From Glaciozyma antarctica PI12 (Eukaryota > Basidiomycota > Microbotryomycetes > Kriegeriales > Camptobasidiaceae), in NCBI GenBank assembly GCA_002917775.1, contig KZ627146.1:171794-235793 (forward strand): a DNA stretch of 64,000 nucleotides, in the 5' to 3' direction. The notes below the pieces were generated by a model. The model was not told the DNA's origin. It saw only the letters and a list, made by a program, of their open reading frames with translations, and ran no database searches. Positions 54,825 through 64,000 of this stretch are shown in pieces (position 1 is the first letter of the stretch; the number at the start of each line of letters is the position of its first letter). Both the position numbers and the translations under genes were made by a program.

Positions 54825-57216
54825 CTAGAGCACGGACGTACTCGGCCAACTGTAAGGCTTGTCCGAGCGCTTGTACCCCGCGTTCTTGGACATGAAGTCG
54901 TCGAGACTGGCGGGACCGCGCGAGCCGTAGTCGTAGGGCTCTGGCTGGGGCTTTGAGGCTGTTGAGATGGGGGTTAGCGAGTGCTGGAGGGGAGCGGGGG
55001 AGAGGGAGGGGAGCGAGGGGGAGGCGGGTGGGGAGCGAGCGAGGGGAGAGGAAGGAGCGAGGGAGGAGGGGAGGGACGTACCATCGATATGGTGGAGCAA
55101 GGGGGTGAAGATCTTCCAAGCGCTGCGAGAGTCACCGCATCAGCTCTCCTCCAACGCCGTACCTGCCTCGAGAAGGAGACTCACATATCCAGCTCGTCGT
55201 CGCGCACAAAGTTCGAGTGATCACCCTTGAACGCATCCAAGATAAGCGCCCTGCGCACCTCATCAGATTCCCGTCTGCGAACGAGCAGGATGGAACGCAC
55301 TCATAAGCCTCGGGAATCTTGAGGTCGCTAAACCTCCTCTTGTACGTCAAGTCCATCTCAGTCGGCACGGTGCGCATCGCGAGTCCAGGCGCCTTGGAGT
55401 TCATCTTGAGGTAGACGGCTTCGCCGGGCTGGACGCGGATGACGAGCTCGTTCCGAGTGATCTCTTTAAAGATACCTTGGGTGACGTCCTTGTACTGAAT
55501 GCGGATCTCGGTCTTTTGCTCGTTGAGCGCTGCGAAGCAGGGTCAGTTCGAGCATCAACGAGGTCGCAGAGATCGTAAAGCGCACCCTTTCCAGCCTTGA
55601 GGATGAAAGGCACGCCCTCCCACCTCGGGCTGTTGATATGCAGCACGGTCGCCGCGAAAGTCGGGCACGTCGACCCTTTCGGCACCGTCTCGTCCTCTAG
55701 GTACCCCGGCTTCGGTCCGTCCTTGGTCTCGGCAGCGACATACTGGCCGAGAAGCGTCTCCTCGGGGACGATAGGGGGGATGTAGCGGAGGACCTTGACC
55801 TGCGCATTGGAGTTAGCGAGTGCTGGGAAGGGAGAGAGGCGAGGCGAACCTTCTCGTCGCGGATGTCCTCGGAGGAGAAGGAGATGGGTCGCTCCATGGT
55901 GAGGATGCTGAGAACTTGGAGAAGATCTATGGAGGGGTCGATGCGTCAGCTCCACTTCCACTTTCGCCTCGCTCTGAGTCCCACCTCTCTCGAAAACGAC
56001 GAAGCGACTCACGGTTCTGCATGACGTCCCGCACGATTCCAAACTCGTCGAAGTAGCCTCCGCGTCCCTCGGTTCCGAACGGCTCCTTGAACGTGATCTG
56101 AACGTTGGAAATGAGGTGCTTGTTGAACGAGGCGTCGAGCATGACGTTGGCGAATCGCAGAACGAGGAGGTTCTTGACCATCTCCTTGCCGAGGTAGTGG
56201 TCGATACGGAAGATCTGCGAGGTCGTCGTCGTCGGTTAGCTGAGACCCTGTCCTCGCGCGGTTGGGGGTGAACGCACCTCGTCCTCTCCCCACTGGGACT
56301 TGAGCGCCGTCTGCATCTCGCGAGAAGTCTTGAGGTCGCTTCCAAACGGCTTCTCGACGATGATCCTGTTGATGCCTCCCTCCGAGTAGTTGTTCCTCTT
56401 GAGGCACGCCGCGACGGTGGTGAAGACGCTCGGAGGTAGGGCCATGTAGAAGACGCGGTTCTTGGGGCTGTTCTGGTCCTCGTACGTCTTCTCGAGGTCG
56501 ACGAGCGCGTGCTCGAGCGTCTGGAAGCTGGCGTCCTCGTCGTACTGGCCTGAGATGTAGGTACACAGCTTGAGGAACTCGGCGAGCTTGGCCTTCATCG
56601 CTGGGATCGGAGCCTTGATGTACTGGCATACGCGCTTGTGGTACTCCTGCGATCCTGAAGGTTAGCTTCCAAGTCTCCCTGTCGGCGGGGTTGGGGGGTT
56701 CCCCGCAGTGCCTGACGATGAGGGGCTCGCGGCCCGACTCATCCTCCTTCCACCATCGGCTTGTAAGCTGCCGCCTAGGCACTATCAAAGCCTCCCAGTA
56801 CCTCCAAAGCCAGAGAGAACGAAGACCGGAACGTACCTCCTCATCCATCTTGGTCCGCGCATAACCGATGATCCTGATCCCCTTGGGGAGGAAGCCGTTG
56901 TTGTAGAGTCCAAAGAGCGCCGGGAACGTCTGCAACGAGCTCAACCTGATCAGCTACGATCCTCTCCTCGCCCTCATTGCCTCTCCCAAGATCCAACGAG
57001 GATCCGGTTCGAGGGCCTACGCTCGATAAGCCCGGTTGGGACTCGTCGACTCTCGCCGGGCGAACGCCGTCGGTGAACACAATCTCGAGAGCTCACCTTC
57101 TTCTTGGCGAGGTCTCCTGAAGCACCGAGGACGACGATGAGGGTGTTGCTCTCGAGAGAGTGACCGTCTCCTCCACCACTCGAGGGGATCTCGGAGGTCG
57201 TTTCGGTTGAGACCAT
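54825..57216 (-). CDS. ZWF1: glucose-6-phosphate 1-dehydrogenase
   Basis: Ten exons (57216-57097, 56929-56837, 56646-56278, 56214-56013, 55926-55850, 55799-55586, 55529-55301, 55250-55185, 55122-55082, 54958-54825) give 514 residues, close to the yeast enzyme. The NADP-binding motif [10 protein letters not shown] lies at 31-40. EKPFG, the substrate/active-site signature RIDHYLGK and [13 protein letters not shown] follow, and the structural-NADP region is typical. It catalyses the first step of the oxidative pentose phosphate pathway in the cytosol and supplies NADPH for reductases such as the AKR and SDR in this window. No lesions were seen. The second intron, about 190 nt, is somewhat long. 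Confidence 0.95.
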
Positions 57217-57635
57217 GTCGGCTTCGGGGTGAGGTTCGGGGCGGCGGATGGAGGGGTGTAGTTGCTGTGAGCTGTTCTTGGGGAGGTGGGGCTGCGGTGG
57301 AGGTGTTCCTGAGGTGTCGCTGGGGTTTGGTTGGTCACTGGAGTCAACTTGAGAGGGTAAGTCTGGGTGACGAGCTGAAATGGTAGCAAGTAGTAGAGCC
57401 TCACTTGACTTGGGGTTGCTTAGGAGCTTCGCATACTTCTTTGGCCCTGTGAGTATCTCCGAAGTCTGCTGAACGCTGAAAGACAGGGTTGAGACGCCAG
57501 AACGTTCCCTCCGAGGAAGATTCAGAGTTACTCAAAAAACATCTCGCCCAGCGAGACTCTCCCCATGTTCAAACTCTCGCGACGAAGACAAGAAAGCTCT
57601 TGCAACCCCACCTCTACCAGAAGAACGAGCACCAT
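57217..57635. other. upstream region of ZWF1 and 3' flank of nuclease 2
   Basis: The first part is the ZWF1 promoter and leader on the minus strand; the rest is the 3' flank of nuclease 2, which reads the same way. No element was recognised. Confidence 0.4.
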
Positions 57636-58602
57636 CTAACAATCAACGAGCACCCCGTCGATCGCATTGTACTCCGCCTGAGTGACCGTAAGGTCGTCTG
57701 CGAAGCTTGTTCAGCCCATCTCTTCCCAGCCCTAAGAATAGGCACTCACAAAAGTACTTGACCTGCACCCACGCGCGCACGTACGTGCAGTGGTACGACG
57801 TCCGAGCAGGCAACCAGTTCTCGGGGCCTTGATCCGACTTGATCTGGTTCGCATCTGCGTACCTCGTCAGGTTCTATTATGAGGAGTGGAGGAGGAAGGA
57901 CGTACTGTCCTCCACTGCGATGAGCTGAGGGCGAGTCAGGTCGTTCGCGAAGGCTTGACGCTGGGCGGTGGACCAGTTGCGTGCGCCGGAACGCCAGGCG
58001 TTCGAGAGAGGGACCATGTGGTCCTGCGAGGTACGGAGAAAGTCAGTGTGAGTGCGGAGAGAAGAGGACGGACGGATGTACGATGTCGAGGTCGCTGGAG
58101 AGTGAGTAGGTGATACCGGTGTACTGCGTGCGAGGCCGTGTTAGCGAGAGCGATGAAGGGGGCCCACCGAGGACTCGAGGAGCGCGGGTGGAAGGAGAAA
58201 CGTACCTGGCAGTACCACGAACCAGAAGTGGCAGCGCAGGCCGAATCCTGAACCACGTTCGTCCCATCGCGCTTGAGGACCACTGCACCTCCCGCTCAGC
58301 TCAGTCCACCCAAGCACGCCAGAACGGAGCGCACCTTCACGCGTATTGCAAGCACCCGACTGAGTGCTCCAGTGCGGGAACAACTCGCGATCATAAGCCG
58401 GAATATTCGATTGAGCAGCGACGGTGACTGCGATGGTCAGGTTAGCTTCGCTCGTCAAAGAGGAGAAAAGACGCACGTTGGGTGAGGTAGCTGCGTGCTG
58501 TAGCGGCTGATACGGGCGTCGGAAGCGCACGCTTCTCGATAGCAGCGGCGTTGACGCAGGAGAAGGCTGCGAGGAATGCGGATTGAGCGATTGAGCGAGC
58601 AT
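57636..58602 (-). CDS. secreted HNH-type endonuclease (DUF1524 family), paralogue 2
   Basis: Exons 58602-58477, 58427-58335, 58282-58206, 58123-58082, 58023-57906, 57854-57750 and 57697-57636 encode about 210 residues. The mature part parallels paralogue 1: NIPAYDRELFPHW, GTNVVQDSACAATSGSWYC, DLDIDHMVPLSNAWRSGARN, NDLTRPQLIAVEDNANQIKS and DQGPENWLP, ending LVDC. The signal-peptide-like segment AFLAAFSCVNAAAIEKR is open but not in register with the nearest upstream ATG (58602), so the start is uncertain. Exons of 42, 118, 105 and 62 nt are shared with paralogue 1; the 170-nt exon there is split 93+77 here by one extra intron. Secretion and nuclease activity are inferred. Confidence 0.75.
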
Positions 58603-59259
58603 GGTGGCGATTGAGTCGAGCGTGCGGTACGGAGCAGAAGGTGGAGTAGAGCAGAGCAGTTTATCGTCTTGCGGGGCTGCTGGAGAGACCTCGAGGTACG
58701 ACCGCGCTAGAGCCCTCCGAGCAGGAGTTCGGGAGCCGGGGGCGAATCAGCGATCTTAACCGCGCACAAGGGCTGCACACGTTCGCGTTCAATCCGTACG
58801 TTAGTCTCCGTCCTATCTTGAGGAACGTGGCGATCAAAGCGAAGAGTGGAGCAGGTTGGGGCGCTGGTTGAGGAAGAGGTCGCGAGAGGGCTGGCGAAGC
58901 GGGTATCGGCTTCCACGCAGGATCGGTGGTGCTGGTTAGAGCTGGTGGAAGTATAGCTCGAGCGTTGGCGGCGCTTGACCGGCGCGACGGTTCCGAGGTG
59001 AAGCGGAGGAGCCTGAGGAAGAGAGCCGTTCACTCGGGAGCAGTTTGACACAGGCCTGTTCCGGTTCCTCCCACTCCTTCGCGCCTTCTTGTACGTCCTC
59101 TGCTCCTCTCCAGGCTCGAGGTTGTTGGTCAAACGAGCGCCAGCAGCCCCAGGGCGACGTCAGCGCTGCCTGCTGCCCGAAGCCCGCTCGTCCTTTGACA
59201 TGTGCGAGCAGTCTTTCTCTGCTCAGATCTGCTCCTTCTCCTCGTCCAACGCACTCAGC
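58603..59259. other. divergent promoter region between nuclease 2 and the SDR gene
   Basis: About 657 bases upstream of two diverging genes. Open frames here lack motifs. The SDR frame is open further upstream to 59089, so a longer N-terminus is possible. Nothing else was recognised. Confidence 0.4.
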
Positions 59260-60585
59260 ATGTTCCTGATCAGCGACATCACCGGCATCGGTGCCACCAA
59301 GACCTTCACCGCTGCTCAGATCCCCTCTCTCTCTGGAAAGGTCTTCCTCGTCACCGGCGGACACGGCGGTATCGTACGTCCCTCTCCTCCCGCCACCGCT
59401 CCTCCTAACGCCCTCCCCAGGGTCTCGCCACGACGCGCGACCTAGCTCTCTCCGGCGCAACCGTCTACCTCGCCTCTCGCACTCCTTCCAAAGCCCACGC
59501 TGCCATCACCTCTCTCACCACTGCGTACCCTTCGCTCGAAGGGAGGCTCAAGTTTCTTCAGCTGGATTTGGCGAGCTTGAAGGGGACGAAGCGAGCTGCG
59601 GAGGAGTATTTGGAGAGGGAGACGAGGTTGGATGGATTGGTTGCGAACGCTGGGGTTATGGCGGTGCCTTATGAGCTTACGGAGGTGAGTTGGCGTTCTT
59701 GGTGGAGAGATATAAATGCGGGCTGATGAAATACGTTAGGATGGAGTGGAGACGCAGTTTCAGGTCAACCACCTTGGACATTGGTTGTTGGCGGTGAAGC
59801 TTGCGCCGTTGATGGAGAAGACTGGAGAGGTGTGTCGTTTTATCCCTCCTCTTCCAGAAAGTAACGACGAAGAGCTAACGAGAATCGCCATCGCAGCTCA
59901 CCGGTCATCCTTCGCGCCTCGTCAACCTCTCCTCCTTCGCCCACAACTTCGTGCGTCCCCTCTCTCCTCCCTCTTCGCCCAACTCTAACCCCCCACACAG
60001 TTCTCCTACTACCCCTTCTCCTCTCCCGACTTCTCCTCCCTCGCCTCTGTGAACCGGAAGTACGACGGACCGGGTTACATTCGATACTCTCAGGCCAAGC
60101 TCGCTGGAATCATCTTCTCGCGCGAGTTCAACAAGCGGTTCGGGAAGAACGTGCGCAGTTTGAGCGTGCATCCTGGGTTCGTGGTGCGTTCACTTTCTCA
60201 ATCTCTATTCATACGACCTCGGTCGATTCGCTCGCTCGCGCTAATACAATTTCTTCCTTCCCGCGCAGGCTTCGGCGTTGTACGAGAAGCAACCGCTGAT
60301 GAAGCCTTTCCTTTCGACCTTTATCACTATTGACGAGGGCGCCATTTCGTCCCTCTACGCCGCAACTTCGCCCGAAGTCGAGGAGAAGGATCTTTGGTGC
60401 GTCTTCCTCCTTCTCCGCCTTTCTTTCGGCGTAGGAGCGCTAACGCTGTTGTGATTAGGGGCGCCTATCTCGTTCCTTTTGCCAAAGTCAAGCAGACGAC
60501 GGCGTACGGCAACAGCGAGAAGCTTGCGAAGGACCTCTGGGAGCTCAGCGAGGCTATCGTTACCGAGAAGATTGGCGGGATCTGA
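59260..60585 (+). CDS. short-chain dehydrogenase/reductase (retinol-dehydrogenase/WWOX-like)
   Basis: Exons 59260-59373, 59421-59684, 59740-59829, 59897-59950, 60001-60183, 60269-60396 and 60459-60585 give 319 residues. The cofactor motif TGGHGGIG is at about 32-39, and ASRTP after the second strand favours NADP. LQLDLASLKG, LVANAGVM and VNHLGHWLL follow, then the catalytic Ser (LVNLSS, ~168), YSQAK with Tyr203 and Lys207, and VHPGFV. This is the large SDR subgroup that includes retinol dehydrogenases and WWOX-like enzymes; the substrate cannot be deduced. The start at 59260 gives the usual short N-terminus. Confidence 0.88.
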
Positions 60586-60922
60586 GACTCGGATCGCTTG
60601 GGGTAGACAGTATTTTTCAGAGTGGATTGCAGTGCCGTTCGCAGACTTCAGCTCGTGAGCAATCGTGAGAGAGCTCAACCAGTCGAGTCAGTCGAAGGTC
60701 GGGCCCGAAGCTTGCAGCTCCTCCGGCTGGTGTTCCCAAGTCTGTTCTTCTGTTTCCTTTACATCCACTTGCTTCCCCCAGCAGCTGGCGTTGAGGAAAG
60801 TTGAAGACTAACCCCGACCTCACCCTTGAATTCAGGCCGACCGAGCCCGCTGTGACGGTCGAACTTTGAGCCTGGAGACGTTTCTGCCTCACACCAAACA
60901 CCCACCAACCCTCCCCCCAGCA
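60586..60922. other. promoter and leader of KGD1
   Basis: The 337 bases between the SDR stop and the KGD1 start contain no gene. The last part is pyrimidine-rich and adenine-poor, as seen before other starts in the window. Confidence 0.4.
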
Positions 60923-63900
60923 ATGCTGCCCACAACCCGCGCCTTGCGCTCCTTCCAGCGCAGGCTACCTCTCTCCAGCCTCTCCTCCCTCCGCCGCCCT
61001 TCCCCCCTCGCCGCATCTTCCTTCTCGACCGCGCGGACGGCACTCGCAACCCCAGCTCCTTCTACCGTCGACCAGTTCGCCACGGGCAACAACGCCTACT
61101 ATGCCGAGGAGATGTACAAGCTTTGGAAGGAGGTACGCATCGTCTTTGCTCTGGAGGGAAGGGAGGACAAGCGAGCGGAAGTTGCCCCAGTGACCCTTCG
61201 CTCCCAAAGACCGAATGGTTTCTTTTGGGACCACGCTGCTGTGCAAGCGCTGACTGCTGGTGCACGCTCTGCAGGACCCTTCATCCGTTCACGCTTCATG
61301 GGGAGTCTACTTCTCCGGCATGGACAAGGGCATTCGCTCCCAAGACGCTTTCCGCCCTCCTCCTGGACTCGTCTCTCTCGCCTCGGGCGTGCACGACGGA
61401 GCTGCGCCTCTCGACCTTCCCGCCGGAGTCGCCACTGGAGTCGTGGAGGACCACATGAAGGTACGCAGGCTGCTCACTTGGGAGCCTCTTGCTTCTCCGT
61501 CCATGCGGTCGAGAATAGCCCAGCTGACCTCCGCACCGTCCTCAGGTCCAACTCCTCGTTCGAGCGTTCCAGGTCCGAGGTCACCACATCGCCCATCTCG
61601 ACCCCCTCGGCATGCACCAGGCCGATCTTAACGACATCGTCCCTCCTGAGCTCACGATCGCGCACTACGGCTGGTCGGAGAAGGACCTCGACAAGACGTT
61701 TGAGCTCGGCGCGGGAATCCTCCCTCGATTCAAGGAAGCTGGAACGGAGAAGATGTCGCTGAGGAAGATTATCGAGACCTGCAAGAAGATCTACTGTAAG
61801 TTTGCGGTTCGTTTGCTGGTGGGGGGTGGTGGTGGGAGGGACGAAGGAGCGAAAGCTGACTGGAGTTTGTGCGTGCAGGCGGCTCCGTCGGGATTCAGTA
61901 CATCCACATTCCCAACCGCGACGAGTGCGACTGGATTCGCGAGCGCATCGAGGTTCCCACTCCCTACGACTACTCGGTCGACGAGAAGCGCATGATCCTC
62001 GACCGCCTCATCTGGTCCGACTCGTTCGAGCGCTTCATCGCGTCCAAGTACCCGAACGAGAAGCGTTTCGGTTTGGAGGGCGCCGAGTCGCTCATCCCCG
62101 GAATGAAGGCTCTCATCGACCGCTCCGTCGACCTGGGCGTCAAGAGCGTCGTGATCGGAATGCCCCATCGCGGTCGCCTCAACGTCCTCGCCAACGTCAT
62201 TCGCAAGCCGACTGAGGCCATCCTCGCCGAGTTCGCCCCCTCCATCGACCCTAACGAGGAGGCCGCCGCCGACGTCAAGTACCACCTCGGCGCCAACTAC
62301 GTTCGCCCTACTCCCTCCGGCAAGCGCGTCTCCCTCTCACTCGTCGCCAACCCTTCGCATCTCGAGGCCGAAGACGGTGTCGTGCTCGGCAAGACCAAGG
62401 GTCTCCAGTACTTTGAGGGAGCCGAGGACCCGACGACGGCGATGGGACTCCTCCTTCACGGAGACGCGGCATTCGCAGGCCAAGGAATCGTCTACGAGAC
62501 GATGGGCTTCCACGACCTCCCCAACTACGGAACCGGAGGAACGATCCACCTCATCGTCAACAACCAGATCGGCTTCACCACCAACCCCGCCCAAGGTCGC
62601 TCCACTCCCTACCCCTCCGATATCGCCAAGTCGATCGACGCTCCCATCTTCCACGTCAACGGAGACGACGCCGAGGCCGTCACGTTCGTCTGCCAGCTCG
62701 CCGCCGACTGGCGCGCCAAGTTCCGCAAGGACGTCGTTATCGACATCGTCTGCTACCGTCGTCACGGCCACAACGAGGGAGACCAGCCTTCGTTCACCCA
62801 GCCCAAGATGTACGACGTCATCAAGACGAAGCCGACGACGCTCGAGGTCTACACCAAGTCGCTCGTGACCGAGCAGACCTTTACCGACAAGGAGACGGAG
62901 AAGCACAAGGGCTGGGTCTGGTCGACGCTCGAGAAGGCGTTCGAGGCGTCCAAGGAGTACAAGCCTACGTCCAAGGAGTGGCTCTCGTCCTCCTGGGACG
63001 GATTCCCGAGTCCTCGCGAACTCAAGGAGAACGTCCTCGAGGCCTCGCCCACCGGAGTCGACTTTGAGATCCTCAAGCGCGTCGGCAAGGCGGTCGGATC
63101 GTACCCCGAAGGCTTCAACGTTCACCGCAACCTCGCTAGGATCCTCAAGGCTCGCGGCGGATCGGTCGAGCTAGGTCCAAGGGCATCGACTACTCGACCG
63201 CTGAGGCGCTCGCGTTCGGAACTCTCGCGCTCGAGGGGAACCACGTTCGCGTTTCGGGACAGGACGTCGAGCGAGGAACCTTCTCCCAGCGTCATGCCGT
63301 CCTTCACGATCAGAAGACGGACGAGCTTTGGGTGCCGCTCAAGAACCTCGGAGACGACCAGGCCGGCGTTACGATCTGCAACTCGTCGCTCTCGGAGTAC
63401 GGAGTTCTCGGCTTCGAGCTCGGATACTCGCTCGTCGACCCGGCACTGTTGGTCATCTGGGAGGCTCAGTGTGCGTCCCGCTCTCCCACTTCGTCCTTTC
63501 GCTCGTGCTGACTTTGTTCCTCCTCGCGCAGTCGGTGACTTTGCCAACGGATGCCAGATCATGATCGATCAGGTGCGCTCCGCCCTCCCTCGGTCGCGAC
63601 TCTCGCTGACCTCCTTCGCACGCAGTTCATCGCCTCGGGAGAGAAGAAGTGGCTCCAGCGTTCCGGTCTTGTCATGTCGCTTCCTCACGGATACGATGGA
63701 CAAGGACCCGAGCACTCAAGCGCGCGTATCGAGCGCTTCCTCCAGCTCTGCGACGACCACCCCTTCGTGTACCCCACTCCTGAGTTGCTCGCTAGGCAAC
63801 ACCAGGACTGCAACATGCAGCTCGTATATCCCACCATTCCCGTGCGTTTTTTTCTCCTCGTTCATCGTTGGGCGTAGCTGATTAGCGTCGCTTGTGCAGT

Positions 63901-64000
63901 CCAACATTTTGTGCGTCGAGATGCGTTTGCGAGTCCGTCGAGCTCAGCTGACGTTCCCTTTCTCTCCTCAGCCACGCACTTCGAAGGCAGATTCACCGCG
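60923..64000 (+). CDS. KGD1: 2-oxoglutarate dehydrogenase E1 component, mitochondrial (5' part; runs off the window)
   Basis: Exons 60923-61132, 61275-61460, 61546-61795, 61879-63470, 63532-63572, 63626-63841, 63900-63910 (11 nt) and 63972 onward. An Arg/Ser-rich mitochondrial presequence (about 1-45) leads into [54 protein letters not shown], the thiamine-diphosphate region ([40 protein letters not shown]) and [20 protein letters not shown]. It decarboxylates 2-oxoglutarate in the TCA cycle within the E1-E2-E3 complex. As given, exon 4 is one base out of register near 63171-63185, between [12 protein letters not shown] and KGIDYST. This is most likely an assembly indel, because the gene should be needed for respiration. 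Confidence 0.93.

Noticed and set aside
1-64000. Complete transposons, LTR elements, CRISPR arrays or a biosynthetic gene cluster
   Set aside because: No transposase, reverse transcriptase or integrase motifs, no paired terminal repeats with target-site duplications, no regularly spaced repeats and no backbone biosynthetic enzyme were seen.

Overview
The window looks like nuclear DNA of a basidiomycete yeast, most likely Pucciniomycotina/Microbotryomycetes (Rhodotorula, Rhodosporidium or Sporobolomyces type). The reasons are high GC, very dense short introns (mostly 45-62 nt, donors GTACGT/GTGCGT/GTTCGT/GTCCGT/GTGAGT, CTGAC or CTAAC just before the acceptor), some exons of 8-20 nt, and gene content (YPK1, CAC2, MSH5, ORC1, ZWF1, KGD1, small zinc-cluster regulators). 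The taxon is an inference. No rRNA, confident tRNA, CRISPR or complete mobile element was seen. Exon structures were assembled by hand from reading-frame phase and family motifs.

Layout. 0-6 kb: 3' tip of an unknown gene, an ETT1/Nro1-like gene, an ER FKBP isomerase, a degenerate tandem-repeat tract with a G22 run, and an alpha-crystallin-domain gene. 6.5-8.3 kb: a relic of an F-box gene and zinc-cluster regulator 1. 9-20.5 kb: two YPK1/Gad8-like AGC kinases in the same orientation, with the CAF-1 subunit gene CAC2 between them on the other strand; YPK1 and CAC2 carry introns of 1.3 and 1.8 kb. 22.3-27 kb: a Vip1-like RRM protein and a WW-domain protein sharing one short promoter, then an aldo-keto reductase. 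27.5-32.5 kb: an F-box gene head-to-head with MSH5. 33.5-46.8 kb: five more small Zn2Cys6 regulators interspersed with a 5'-truncated alcohol dehydrogenase, ORC1 and a zinc-ribbon gene. 47-53 kb: a DCAF8-like WD40 gene and three decayed genes, two with MYND fingers. 53.5-58.6 kb: two secreted HNH (DUF1524-type) nuclease genes either side of glucose-6-phosphate dehydrogenase. 59-64 kb: a short-chain dehydrogenase and the 5' part of 2-oxoglutarate dehydrogenase.

How they work together: YPK-type kinases act under TORC2. CAC2, ORC1 and MSH5 serve chromatin assembly, replication licensing and meiotic crossing-over. ZWF1, KGD1, the reductases and the FKBP are housekeeping. The unusual content is the family of six short zinc-cluster regulators lacking a fungal transcription-factor domain, the duplicated kinase and nuclease pairs, and several decayed paralogues.

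Caution: several conserved genes, including ORC1 and KGD1, which should be intact, contain single frame breaks as given. Residual indel errors in the assembly are therefore likely, and each frame break below should be read with that in mind.
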